Below are positions 8,102 through 15,408 of a DNA stretch of 17,555 nt, in pieces. Numbering within the stretch: the stretch's first letter is position 1; each line of letters starts with the position of its first letter. The stretch is from contig PWND01000110.1 of assembly GCA_003557965.1 (NCBI GenBank), positions 1 through 17,555 on the forward strand, in the 5' to 3' direction. The DNA is from Bacteroidales bacterium (GTDB taxonomy: Bacteria; Bacteroidota; Bacteroidia; Bacteroidales; UBA7960). The position numbers were made by a program, and so were the translations under genes. The notes below the pieces were generated by a model. That model was not told the origin of the DNA. It saw only the letters and a list, made by a program, of their open reading frames with translations, and did no database searches.

Positions 8102-8588
8102 AGTATTTACAAAAATTTTTAGGTTCGTTTTAGTTTTATTGTTTTTTTTGATTCTATCCGAAAATGCTTTATCTCAGGTTTATACAGGCGGAAATGCAAG
8201 TGTTAATTACGACAAAGGCTACTATGTTGATGTGGCTCCACTATTAGGTTATCGCGTTGGTATAGCTGATTTTGGTGTATCACCTTTTTACTCATATTCA
8301 CATAGAGAAAACAAAGATCCGAAATACTCCTTTGGGGGAAGAGTTTTTACACAATTAACATTTTATCGGAACATTTATGCACATGCTGAACTACAATTAG
8401 AAAACATTGAAGTAAGTGCTACCGAGCAAAGAAAGTGGGTTCTTTCAATGCCACTTGGTGCCGGCTACAGGTACGAGATAGCTCCAAATACAATGGCTTA
8501 CGGAATGATCCTTTATGATGTGCTTCTTGATGAAGATTCTCCTGCCAGAAACCCGATAATAAGAGGTGGAGTTACTTATAGTTTTTAG
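8073..8588 (+). CDS. Small outer-membrane beta-barrel protein, exported, function unknown
   Basis: The 171-residue protein has a signal peptide (basic start, hydrophobic core about residues 17-28, likely cleavage after ENALSQ near 35). The mature part of roughly 136 residues has alternating strands rich in Tyr, Gly and aromatic residues (YYVDVAPLLGYRVG, FGVSPFYSYSH, AGYRYEIAPNTMAYG) and ends in GGVTYSF with terminal Phe. This is the pattern of a small, perhaps eight-stranded, OmpA/OmpX-like barrel. An internal ATG at 8088 (MQKIKVFTKIF) would also give an ordinary signal peptide, so the start is uncertain by five codons. The start lies inside the preceding gene, suggesting translational coupling, although a cytoplasmic Fe-S protein and a porin-like protein have no obvious joint role. 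Confidence 0.65.
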   Translation: MKNINMQKIKVFTKIFRFVLVLLFFLILSENALSQVYTGGNASVNYDKGYYVDVAPLLGYRVGIADFGVSPFYSYSHRENKDPKYSFGGRVFTQLTFYRNIYAHAELQLENIEVSATEQRKWVLSMPLGAGYRYEIAPNTMAYGMILYDVLLDEDSPARNPIIRGGVTYSF

Positions 8589-8615
8589 TTTAATAATTTA
8601 TGATTTTTTTAATTT

Positions 8616-9515
8616 ATGAAACCAACATTAGTTATACTGGCAGCAGGTATTGGAAGTCGTTATGGAAGCCTCAAACAAGTTGATGCATTAGGCCCGGGTG
8701 GAGAAACAATAATTGATTACTCTGTTTATGATGCATTAAAGCATGGGTTTGGAAAAATAGTTTTTGTTATCAGAAAAAGTATTGAAAAAGAATTTAATGA
8801 GGTCTTTGCCAGGCGTTTTAAGGGTAAAGTCCCTTATGAGCTTGTTTACCAGGAACTTAACATGCTGCCTGACGGGTATAAATGCCCGGAAGACAGGGTA
8901 AAGCCATGGGGTACAGGCCATGCAGTGTGGGTTGCACGCAACAAAGTAAAGGAGCCTTTTGCCGTTATTAATGCTGATGATTTCTATGGCAGTGATGCTT
9001 TCAAAGTGCTGGCTAATGAGCTTTCCAAAGAAAACCTTACAGACATAGATGCCTGCATGGTTGCTTACAGGCTGGGCAACACACTGTCAGAACAAGGTCA
9101 TGTATCGCGTGGTGTATGCAGCGTTAAAAATGGTTATCTCCATACAGTTGTTGAAAGAACAAAAATCCAAAGAGATAATGATAAGGTTTACTTTATTGAT
9201 GAGAATGAGGTGAAAAATGAAATTGATGAAAATTCTTTGGTATCAATGAATTGCTGGGGTTTTTCTCCATCATATTTTGAACATGCTGACAAGTTATTCA
9301 GAGAATTTTTGAATGAAAACATAAACAAAGAAAAAGCTGAGTTTTATATTCCTTTATTAGTTAATCATCTGATAGAAAGCAAAAAAATGAACTGCAAAGT
9401 ACTGCCAACAACATCTGAATGGTTTGGTGTTACTTACTCGGGTGATAAAGACATGGTAATAAAGCGATTAAAGGAGCTTACAGCACGGGGAGAATACCCA
9501 TCACCATTGTGGTAA
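8616..9515 (+). CDS. Sugar-phosphate nucleotidyltransferase-like protein (NTP_transferase fold)
   Basis: The 299-residue cytoplasmic protein has the nucleotidyltransferase signature LAAGIGSRYGSLKQ at 8-21 (nucleotide-binding GxGxR loop and Lys), a GPGGETIIDYSVYDA segment at 27-41, WGTGHAVWVA at 98-107 and the metal-binding NADDFYG at 119-125. It resembles the GlmU/RmlA/GalU fold, which joins sugar-1-phosphates to NTPs. It contains no left-handed beta-helix acyltransferase domain, and the SRYGSLKQVD variant belongs to a group usually annotated only as nucleotidyltransferase family protein. The true sugar, or whether it activates another substrate, cannot be told. It follows the outer-membrane protein gene by 27 bases and precedes GAPDH by 53, with no terminator visible between. 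Confidence 0.8.
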   Translation: MKPTLVILAAGIGSRYGSLKQVDALGPGGETIIDYSVYDALKHGFGKIVFVIRKSIEKEFNEVFARRFKGKVPYELVYQELNMLPDGYKCPEDRVKPWGTGHAVWVARNKVKEPFAVINADDFYGSDAFKVLANELSKENLTDIDACMVAYRLGNTLSEQGHVSRGVCSVKNGYLHTVVERTKIQRDNDKVYFIDENEVKNEIDENSLVSMNCWGFSPSYFEHADKLFREFLNENINKEKAEFYIPLLVNHLIESKKMNCKVLPTTSEWFGVTYSGDKDMVIKRLKELTARGEYPSPLW

Positions 9516-9568
9516 AGTTATACATAATTCTCATTTTTATCATTTTAGTAATATAAAACATATTAGTC

Positions 9569-10822
9569 ATGAATATTTCATTAAAAGAAAAAAACCTGTT
9601 AGGTGTAAACGGTTTAGGTAGAATAGGAAAGCTAAGCTTGTGGCACAATCTTTTAACAAGACATTTTGAGGGTATGGTAATAAATGTAGGCAGGGAAGTT
9701 GGAAAAAGCCTGGAAGACCTGATACATAACATTAGCTCAGACTCCACTTACGGCTCGTTAACTCATTTTTTATATGGTTATAGCGGTAAAAGATGCGAGA
9801 TTAAAATTGTTGATGAAGAATCCGGCCTACTTGATATTGACGGATATCCGGTAAAAATTCTTAATAAGCACCGCAATCCGCAAGATATTAACTGGAAAAA
9901 TGAAGGCGTCAAAATAGTTATAGATTGTACCGGCAAATTCTTAGACCCAACCATACCTGACAACAGCCCTAAAGGAAGTGTTAACGGGCATTTAACAGCA
10001 GGGGCGCAAAAAGTTGTTGTAAGTGCCCCGTTTAAAATCAAGGATTCTACATTGGCTGAGTCAGTGGATGCACCAACATTAATTTACGGAATAAACCATT
10101 TAAATTACAATCCGTTAAAACATAACATTATTTCAGCAGCAAGCTGCACAACAACAGGGTTGGCACACATGATGCTTCCATTGTTGGAAAATGCTGAAAC
10201 AAAAAATGTTTTAACAGCATCAATGTCAACTGTTCATGCTGCAACAAATACCCAAAGTGTGCTCGATTCTGTTCCGTCAAAAGGAACTTCTGATTTAAGA
10301 AAAAACAGGTCAGTAATAGATAATATTATTTTATCATCTACAGGTGCAGCAAGAACGCTTGAAAAAGTTATGCCACAAATTGTAAACTTTGGGTTTATGG
10401 CAGATTCTGTGAGAATTCCTACATCAACAGTTTCGCTGATAGCACTAAATATTACCTTTAACTCCCGAATGAGTGACAATGGGAATCCTGTAATAAATGC
10501 CGGATATATTAATAACATTTATGAAAATGCAGCAAAAGGTGCTCAAAAAGACTTGCTCGTGTTCAGTAAAAAGCAGAATGTATCAGCAGATTTGGTAGGA
10601 TTTCCTGCTGCTGTGGTAATTGAAGGCCATGAAACGCATACAAGAACAGGGTTTTTAAAAGTTCCACAGGAAGCACTTGCCACTATTGTTGAAGGTAGTA
10701 GCCAGGATATTAATATACCTGTTACTCATGCGAAAATTATGGGCTGGTATGATAATGAATATGGAAGTTATGTTACAAGCCTTTGCAAACTAACTGAATA
10801 TATAGATTCACAAGAAGGCTAA
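9569..10822 (+). CDS. Atypical long glyceraldehyde-3-phosphate dehydrogenase
   Basis: The 417-residue protein is about 80 residues longer than usual GAPDH (about 335). The Rossmann motif GVNGLGRIGK is at 12-21. The catalytic segment is SAASCTTTGLAH at 189-200 with nucleophile Cys193; the normal motif is ASCTTN(C/A/S), so Asn is replaced by Thr196. Catalytic His223 is in STVHAATN, Arg282 in SVRIPTSTVSL is the phosphate-site residue, and the C-terminal WYDNEYG is at 393-399. After the second beta strand, where NAD-dependent enzymes have Asn-Asp (Asp contacts the adenosine ribose), it reads VINVGRE at 37-43, so the Asp is apparently Val40. Extra sequence is spread around 125-145 and 300-350. Core catalysis seems retained; NADP preference or another aldehyde substrate is possible. 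A hairpin terminator follows 20 bases after the stop. Confidence 0.8.
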   Translation: MNISLKEKNLLGVNGLGRIGKLSLWHNLLTRHFEGMVINVGREVGKSLEDLIHNISSDSTYGSLTHFLYGYSGKRCEIKIVDEESGLLDIDGYPVKILNKHRNPQDINWKNEGVKIVIDCTGKFLDPTIPDNSPKGSVNGHLTAGAQKVVVSAPFKIKDSTLAESVDAPTLIYGINHLNYNPLKHNIISAASCTTTGLAHMMLPLLENAETKNVLTASMSTVHAATNTQSVLDSVPSKGTSDLRKNRSVIDNIILSSTGAARTLEKVMPQIVNFGFMADSVRIPTSTVSLIALNITFNSRMSDNGNPVINAGYINNIYENAAKGAQKDLLVFSKKQNVSADLVGFPAAVVIEGHETHTRTGFLKVPQEALATIVEGSSQDINIPVTHAKIMGWYDNEYGSYVTSLCKLTEYIDSQEG

Positions 10823-10842
10823 GCAGGAAGTATCTTTTTTAT

Positions 10843-10877
10843 AAGGAGACTGTCTTTTACAGATAGTCCTCTTTTTT
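10843..10877 (+). terminator. Rho-independent terminator after GAPDH, overlapping the 3' end of hydF
   Basis: A 12-base arm AAGGAGACTGTC (10843-10854) pairs with GATAGTCCTCTT (10862-10873) across a 7-base loop, with two G-T wobbles and one A-C mismatch. It is followed by an unbroken T run at 10872-10877. The T tract serves the plus strand. The convergent hydF stop codon (10857-10859) lies in the loop, so the 3' arm is also hydF coding sequence. Confidence 0.75.
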
Positions 10878-12086
10878 GTTATCAATTTTAATAAAAGGTG
10901 ATACCGCCCTATGATATATTCCATGCATCCATGCAATTGCCATTCCGTAGTTCGTAACAGGCACACCGGCATCAACAGCTAACTTCAACCTGTTTTTTAT
11001 TTGCTTGCGTGTAATAACACAACCTCCGCATTGTATAACAATTGCATAATCAGTAATTTCTCGTGGAAGGCTGCTTAAGCCTGCAACTACATCATATTGT
11101 AAATTCTTGCCTGAATAGCTGTTTAACCATCGTGGTATTTTAGTCCGGCCAATATCATCACAAGCTACATGATGTGTACACGACTCTAAAAGTAATACTT
11201 TATCCCCATCTTTTAACTCTGATAACCTGGGAGTCCCTTTTAAATAATTTTCAAAGTCGCCTTTGTGCCGGGCAAGCATTATACTAAAACTTGTCAGTGG
11301 AATATTTTTGGGAATTGAAGCATCTGCTTTTAAAAAAACCTGGCTGTCAGTAACTACTAAAGATGGTTTCGGATTTAAAACCCTGATTAAAGAGTCAACT
11401 TCTCTTTCCTTTACAACAACAGCTATGCAGTCATTATCCAAAATATCCCTGATTGCCTGAACCTGCGGCAAAATCAACCTGCCTTCAGGGGCTTCAATAT
11501 CAATTGGAGTAATTAGCAACACTAAATCTCCGTACGACAAAAGCCCACCCAGCATAGTTGAACTTGTATATGCAGATTCGGGAATAGCTTTTGACAATTG
11601 CAAAATAACTTCGCTGATATTTTTTGGCCCGGTTGAACTAAAGTCAATAATATCAACACCATAATTTTCAAAAACCTGTTTTTTAACTTTTTCGTTAAGC
11701 GGAGCCAAATCGGCTTTGTTATTGATCACAACAAAGGGAACCTCCTGTGATTCAAAATCTTTGATAAGGTTTTTTTCAAAATTTCCAAATTTACTTTCAT
11801 TTATTATCAACACAGCAAGATCAATAATTTTTAGGACAGCAAGGCTCTTTTTAACCCTCTTCATTCCCAGTTCGCCTGTGTCATCTATACCCGCTGTATC
11901 AATTAAAACTGCAGGGCCTATACCGGGAATCTCGATTGATTTTTTAACCGGGTCAGTAGTTGTCCCGGCAACATCTGATACAATAGCAATTTCCTGCTCT
12001 GCCAAAGCATTTATAAAAGAGCTTTTACCATAGTTTCTTCTTCCAAATATTCCTATATGAGGTTTGGATTCTTTTCCTTTAGACAT
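10857..12086 (-). CDS. hydF: [FeFe]-hydrogenase H-cluster maturation GTPase HydF
   Basis: The 409-residue protein is full length for HydF, the scaffold that receives the 2Fe subcluster built by HydE and HydG and delivers it to the apo-hydrogenase HydA. The GTPase domain (1-170) has the P-loop GRRNYGKSS at 15-23, the switch Thr in AGTTTDPVKK at 40-49, DTAGIDDTGELG at 63-74 and NNKADL at 122-127. A middle dimerisation domain follows. The C-terminal cluster-binding domain has Cys303 and His305 in ESCTHHVACDD, then Cys353 and Cys356 in QCGGC, matching the HydF CxH-x(about 46-53)-CxxC signature with 47 residues between. hydE, hydG and hydA are not in this window. It lies 62 bases after the aspartase gene on the same strand with no terminator between, suggesting an operon. 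Confidence 0.96.
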   Translation of the reverse strand: MSKGKESKPHIGIFGRRNYGKSSFINALAEQEIAIVSDVAGTTTDPVKKSIEIPGIGPAVLIDTAGIDDTGELGMKRVKKSLAVLKIIDLAVLIINESKFGNFEKNLIKDFESQEVPFVVINNKADLAPLNEKVKKQVFENYGVDIIDFSSTGPKNISEVILQLSKAIPESAYTSSTMLGGLLSYGDLVLLITPIDIEAPEGRLILPQVQAIRDILDNDCIAVVVKEREVDSLIRVLNPKPSLVVTDSQVFLKADASIPKNIPLTSFSIMLARHKGDFENYLKGTPRLSELKDGDKVLLLESCTHHVACDDIGRTKIPRWLNSYSGKNLQYDVVAGLSSLPREITDYAIVIQCGGCVITRKQIKNRLKLAVDAGVPVTNYGMAIAWMHGIYHRAVSPFIKIDNKKEDYL

Positions 12087-12148
12087 GCTTATTATTATAA
12101 AATAGTAAAATCAGGCTTTTAAATTATATTATATGTTTTATAAAAAAA

Positions 12149-13588
12149 TCAATCCAAATCGGCAATAGAAAACCCCAGTTGTAAAAGTTTTTCAGGCTTG
12201 AGAATTTTCTTTAATTGTGCATCAGGAATTAAATCAAGCTTTTTATTAGCCTTAATTATAGAAATATCGTTCTTTTTCATTTCACCGGAAAGCTTAGAAG
12301 CTTTATTATAACCGATAAATGGTATTAAGGCTGTTGTTATAGTAGGGCAATTAAGAATTTTTTCCAATGCAACTTTTGAGTTTATTGACATTTCAGAAAC
12401 CAAATTTTTATTAAATGTTTTAAATGCAGCCAGCAGCAACTTAATACTATCAAGCAGTGCATGTCCAATAGCAGGCAAGTGTGAATTTAAGTCAAGATTT
12501 CCTTTACCGCATAAGCTGGATATTAAAGTATCATTACTGTATATTTTATTTGCCGCACTGATTATAAACTCAGGAATAACCGGGTTTACTTTTCCGGGCA
12601 TTATACTGCTTCCTGCTTGCTTTTGGGGAATATCAACTTCTCTGTTTTCCATAAAACCCGATGAAAGCAGCATAATATCTGATGCTATCTTTTCAATATT
12701 TACAGCACTGGCTTTAATTGTAGCATGAACTTCAACAAAAACATCAAAGTTTTGAGTAGTATCTGTATGGTTTTCGCTTCTGGTAACAGGAAGGTTGGTT
12801 AGCTTTTGTAATTGTGATACTACTTCCATAATGAAGAACCTGGGAATTGTAAGCCCGGTTCCTATTGCACCACCTCCAAGATTTACTGTTTTTATTCTTT
12901 CAAAACATTTTGAGATCCTCCACCAATCTCTTGCCAGTGCATCATTATATGCACTAATCAACAATCCATAGGATGAAGGCAGGGCTTTTTGCATTTGCGT
13001 GTATGCAACTCTTAAGCTTGAACGATATTCCTTTTCTATCTTTTCAAAAGTTGAGCGCAACTCATTGATTTCTTTTTCAATTTTTATAAAAAGCTGCATG
13101 CATGCAACTTTAAGAGCAGTTGGGACAACATCATTAGTGCTCTGAAATATATTAGAATGCTCAAAAGGATCAATAAAACTATATTCTCCGGGCTTTTTAC
13201 CCATTTTTTTTAATGAAGCATTTGCTATTATTTCATTTACATTCATATTAATTGAAGTACCTGCTCCACCCTGAACAGCAGGAACAATAAAGTGGTTAAA
13301 ATATTTTCCTACTGCCACTTCTTTTGCAGTTTGACATATTAAATCCCACTTTTTTTCATCATTTAATGAGTCCGGAACTTTATATTCAGGATATTTTACT
13401 TTAGCAGCATTTTTAAATGAAATAGCTGTTTGATAGCAAGCAAGTTTAACTAGTCCAATTGCCTGATACCACTCTTTGTGTAGTTCAGTCCTGTCAGGGA
13501 AATTCTGAATTGCCCGCCATGAATTTATTCCATAAAGTGCGGCATTAGTTAATTGAACTTCACCCAGAAAATCTTTTTCGGTACGCAT
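12149..13588 (-). CDS. aspA: Aspartate ammonia-lyase (aspartase), divergent, paired with hydF
   Basis: The 479-residue member of the aspartase/fumarase superfamily should deaminate L-aspartate to fumarate and ammonia. Signature elements are kept: GGAGTSINMNVNEIIAN at 107-123 (Thr111), DPFEHSNIFQSTND at 140-153 (Ser150, Thr151), the mobile-loop signature GSSIMPGKVNPV at 326-337 with catalytic Ser328, Lys333 and Asn335, and GGGAIGTGL at 238-246. The HSNIFQSTND segment differs from the usual HVNKSQSTND, and pairwise identity to housekeeping AspA seems moderate, so a fumarase-like or other substrate is not excluded. The start at 13588 gives the normal family N-terminus (DFLGEVQL...LYGINSWRAIQNF). 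Aspartase genes are known to occur beside hydEFG genes, which fits the hydF gene 62 bases downstream and suggests a role tied to hydrogenase maturation. Confidence 0.88.
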   Translation of the reverse strand: MRTEKDFLGEVQLTNAALYGINSWRAIQNFPDRTELHKEWYQAIGLVKLACYQTAISFKNAAKVKYPEYKVPDSLNDEKKWDLICQTAKEVAVGKYFNHFIVPAVQGGAGTSINMNVNEIIANASLKKMGKKPGEYSFIDPFEHSNIFQSTNDVVPTALKVACMQLFIKIEKEINELRSTFEKIEKEYRSSLRVAYTQMQKALPSSYGLLISAYNDALARDWWRISKCFERIKTVNLGGGAIGTGLTIPRFFIMEVVSQLQKLTNLPVTRSENHTDTTQNFDVFVEVHATIKASAVNIEKIASDIMLLSSGFMENREVDIPQKQAGSSIMPGKVNPVIPEFIISAANKIYSNDTLISSLCGKGNLDLNSHLPAIGHALLDSIKLLLAAFKTFNKNLVSEMSINSKVALEKILNCPTITTALIPFIGYNKASKLSGEMKKNDISIIKANKKLDLIPDAQLKKILKPEKLLQLGFSIADLD

Positions 13589-13608
13589 ATCATGTTTGTT
13601 TTTGATAT

Positions 13609-13616
13609 CAAAGTTA
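13609..13616 (-). promoter_or_regulatory. Possible -7 element for the aspA-hydF unit
   Basis: On the minus strand the sequence reads TAACTTTG, an exact TAnnTTTG match, 20 bases before the aspartase start. It lies downstream of the SiaC-like gene's terminator, which is where a fresh promoter is expected. I see no good TTTG at the -33 distance. Confidence 0.4.
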
Positions 13617-13665
13617 GTTATAAAATCAATTATTTATAGTTTTAAAATGAATATATTGCTCAAAG

Positions 13666-13702
13666 AAAAAGCTGACATAATGCAGTAATGTCAGCTTTTT
13701 TT
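13666..13702 (-). terminator. Strong bidirectional hairpin terminator after the SiaC-like gene
   Basis: A perfect 13-base inverted repeat, AAAAAGCTGACAT (13666-13678) and ATGTCAGCTTTTT (13688-13700), encloses a 9-base loop. It gives five Ts on the minus strand directly after the stem and seven on the plus strand. It begins about 30 bases after the SiaC-like stop (13732) and separates that gene from aspA-hydF. Confidence 0.85.
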
Positions 13703-13731
13703 ATTTGGTTTAAATCTTTATAAAAGATTAA

Positions 13732-14139
13732 TTACTCTTCATAAGTAAAATACTCAAATTTGATCTCCGCGATGTCTTCATAATCTTCACCTGCTTCCAG
13801 CATGTCATCATCATCTTCAATATAATGCCATTCATAAACTACTTTATCATCTTTTTCTCCAATCGCTTTAACTAGATCAATTATTTCCATTATAATTTTT
13901 GATGATGCCGTATTAAAATATTCAAACTTGAAGATAACTTTCGAGCCGGAAACGGGGTTTGCAGCATAGCTTTCAATTCTTTCCTTAATAGGTGCAAAAA
14001 ACTCTTTGGGGTCTTCCGGCATTGAGCGTCCCGAAATTTTTACCAGGCCCTTAACCGGGTCAACTAATACTTCCGGTGTGTCTGTAGTACCTTTAATGTG
14101 AAAAACATCCTCTGAGTGCAATGTAGAATCTATGTCCAT
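13732..14139 (-). CDS. SiaC-family regulatory phosphoprotein (DUF1987), stand-alone
   Basis: The 135-residue small, acidic, soluble protein matches the DUF1987/SiaC family. The key segment KFEYFNTASSKIIMEIIDL at 71-89 corresponds to the part of Pseudomonas aeruginosa SiaC holding the Thr phosphorylated by the kinase SiaB and dephosphorylated by the phosphatase SiaA. By alignment in memory this is Thr77. SiaC in its unphosphorylated form binds a diguanylate cyclase there. Other shared features are TPEVLVDPVKGLVKISGRSMPEDPKEFF at 21-48 in pieces, and an acidic C-terminus (DDDDMLEAGEDYEDIAE at 109-125). No siaA, siaB or cyclase gene is beside it, so its partners here are unknown. It has its own promoter-like element upstream and a strong terminator downstream, i.e. 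a single-gene unit. Confidence 0.85.
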   Translation of the reverse strand: MDIDSTLHSEDVFHIKGTTDTPEVLVDPVKGLVKISGRSMPEDPKEFFAPIKERIESYAANPVSGSKVIFKFEYFNTASSKIIMEIIDLVKAIGEKDDKVVYEWHYIEDDDDMLEAGEDYEDIAEIKFEYFTYEE

Positions 14140-14187
14140 GAATTTGAATCTTTACTATGTTATTACTTTCTTTTTAAAAAATGATTA

Positions 14188-14195
14188 CAAACTTA
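14188..14195 (-). promoter_or_regulatory. Possible -7 element of the SiaC-like gene
   Basis: The minus strand reads TAAGTTTG, an exact TAnnTTTG match, 48 bases before the start at 14139. No clear TTTG is found at -33. It stands back to back with the rpe element at 14268-14275 in a 152-base divergent region. Confidence 0.4.
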
Positions 14196-14267
14196 CATAT
14201 TTTTTTGAATTGAGGTAAATACTTTTTATATCTTATTTAAATTTTAATAAAAATATTTATTTCTTGC

Positions 14268-14275
14268 TAATTTTG
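14268..14275 (+). promoter_or_regulatory. Possible -7 element of rpe
   Basis: TAATTTTG matches TAnnTTTG exactly and lies 16 bases before the rpe ATG at 14292, implying a very short leader. A TTTT at 14242-14245, 22 bases upstream, is the best -33 candidate and is weak. Confidence 0.4.
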
Positions 14276-14291
14276 TAAAAAATTTTCAACT

Positions 14292-14948
14292 ATGCAACAT
14301 TTAATAGCTCCCTCTCTGCTTTCGGCAAACTTTCTTAATTTATCCACTGATATTGAGATGATTAATAATAGTCTGGCCGATTGGTTTCACATTGACGTAA
14401 TGGACGGACACTTTGTTCCTAACATTTCATTTGGCTTCTCAATTATTTCACAAATAAAGTCACAAGCGAAAAAGCCTCTTGATGTTCATTTAATGATTTC
14501 AGAACCTGATAGGTATTTACAAAATTTTAAAGATTGTGGTGCTGACATTTTAACTGTTCATTATGAGGTTTGTACTCATCTGCACAGAACAATAAACCAG
14601 GTAAAGAAGCTTGGCATGAAAGCAGGAGTAGTAATAAATCCTCATATTAATGTTGCTTTGCTTGAAGATATTTTGCCGGAAGCTGACCTTGTTTTGTTAA
14701 TGTCAGTAAATCCCGGGTTTGGAGGACAGAGTTTTATTGAATCAACATATAACAGGATATCCACTCTGAAAGAGCTCATAGAAAAAACAAACAGCAAAGC
14801 CTTAATAGAAGTAGATGGCGGAGTTGATATCAACAATGCTTCAAAGCTTGTTAGTGCCGGGGCTAATGTTCTTGTATCCGGGAGCTCTGTGTTTAAATCC
14901 GACAATCCTGCTGCCTACATTGAGAAATTGAAAAACAGCAAACCCTAG
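14292..14948 (+). CDS. rpe: Ribulose-phosphate 3-epimerase
   Basis: This 218-residue TIM-barrel enzyme of the pentose phosphate pathway interconverts D-ribulose 5-phosphate and D-xylulose 5-phosphate in the cytoplasm. Motifs in order: APSLLSANF at 6-14, FHIDVMDGHFVPN at 32-44 with metal ligands His33 and Asp35 (Asp35 also acid/base), DVHLMI at 64-69 with His66, LMSVNPGFGGQSFI at 136-149 (phosphate and active-site loop), EVDGGV at 173-178 with the second catalytic Asp175, and SGSSVF at 196-201, the phosphate-binding strand. Length is typical and no residue is missing. It is divergent from the SiaC-like gene and convergent with the DoxX-like gene. Confidence 0.97.
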   Translation: MQHLIAPSLLSANFLNLSTDIEMINNSLADWFHIDVMDGHFVPNISFGFSIISQIKSQAKKPLDVHLMISEPDRYLQNFKDCGADILTVHYEVCTHLHRTINQVKKLGMKAGVVINPHINVALLEDILPEADLVLLMSVNPGFGGQSFIESTYNRISTLKELIEKTNSKALIEVDGGVDINNASKLVSAGANVLVSGSSVFKSDNPAAYIEKLKNSKP

Positions 14949-14969
14949 TTTTTCTCAATGTATTTTTAG
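14917..14969 (+). terminator. Inverted repeat across the rpe stop, possible terminator
   Basis: ACATTGAGAAA (14917-14927) is repeated inverted and perfectly as TTTCTCAATGT (14951-14961), followed by ATTTTTAG. The 23-base loop is long and includes the rpe stop codon, and the T run is short and interrupted by one A, so terminator strength is doubtful. Confidence 0.4.
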
Positions 14970-14976
14970 TTCTCTG

Positions 14977-15354
14977 CTACTTGAAAAGGTGCTTATAATA
15001 TCCTATATATAAGTATATTAAAAATATATGTGATACTAAAAGAGCGATGCTCAATGTAAGATTTACAGGAGCAACAAAAAAGTTAAAAAGAATAATATTC
15101 ACACTTATAGGAATAAGCATAAGTAGCGCAAATGGCACAAAAACATTTGCTACCAAACACAGCCCAATAGCTATTTGAGAAACTGCCAGCATTGGTATAA
15201 AATAACCGGTTTCATAAAGGGCATTCATAAACGATGCAGCATCTCCTTCAGGAAATACTATGCCCAAAAAATTATTAAAGAAGTTTACTCCAAATATTAT
15301 TAACAACAAGCCGGTAAAAGTCCTTGCAATTTTTGAAAAAAAGTTTTTATCCAT
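14977..15354 (-). CDS. DoxX-like small integral membrane protein
   Basis: The 125-residue protein has four predicted transmembrane helices at about residues 11-31, 51-70, 73-93 and 99-118. The first pair carries the RTFTGLLLIIFGVNFF and ETGYFIPMLAVSQIAIGLCLV segments that recall the DoxX/SURF4 fold: a first helix ending in FGxNFF, then a helix with a QIxxG motif. Proteins of this group are inner-membrane and poorly characterised; some relate to quinone or redox functions, which I do not claim here. It has a separate promoter and appears to be a single gene, its stop 28 bases from the convergent rpe stop. DoxX-like is a fold-level call. Confidence 0.65.
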   Translation of the reverse strand: MDKNFFSKIARTFTGLLLIIFGVNFFNNFLGIVFPEGDAASFMNALYETGYFIPMLAVSQIAIGLCLVANVFVPFALLMLIPISVNIILFNFFVAPVNLTLSIALLVSHIFLIYLYIGYYKHLFK

Positions 15355-15376
15355 TTTAGTTATTATTCAGTTTATG

Positions 15377-15405
15377 CAAAGGTAGCAATTATAATAATTT
15401 TGCAA
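15377..15405 (-). promoter_or_regulatory. Predicted promoter of the DoxX-like gene
   Basis: On the minus strand TACCTTTG (15384-15377) matches TAnnTTTG exactly. A TTG (15405-15403) lies 18 bases upstream as a partial -33 box. The leader to the ATG at 15354 would be about 20 bases. Confidence 0.5.
15395..15402 (+). promoter_or_regulatory. Possible plus-strand -7 element facing the zinc-ribbon reading frame
   Basis: TAATTTTG matches TAnnTTTG exactly on the plus strand and has a TTTA (15371-15374) 20 bases before it. It overlaps the DoxX-like promoter divergently and would start transcription at about 15406-15410, where a start-less open frame begins. Confidence 0.3.
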
Positions 15406-15408
15406 TAA

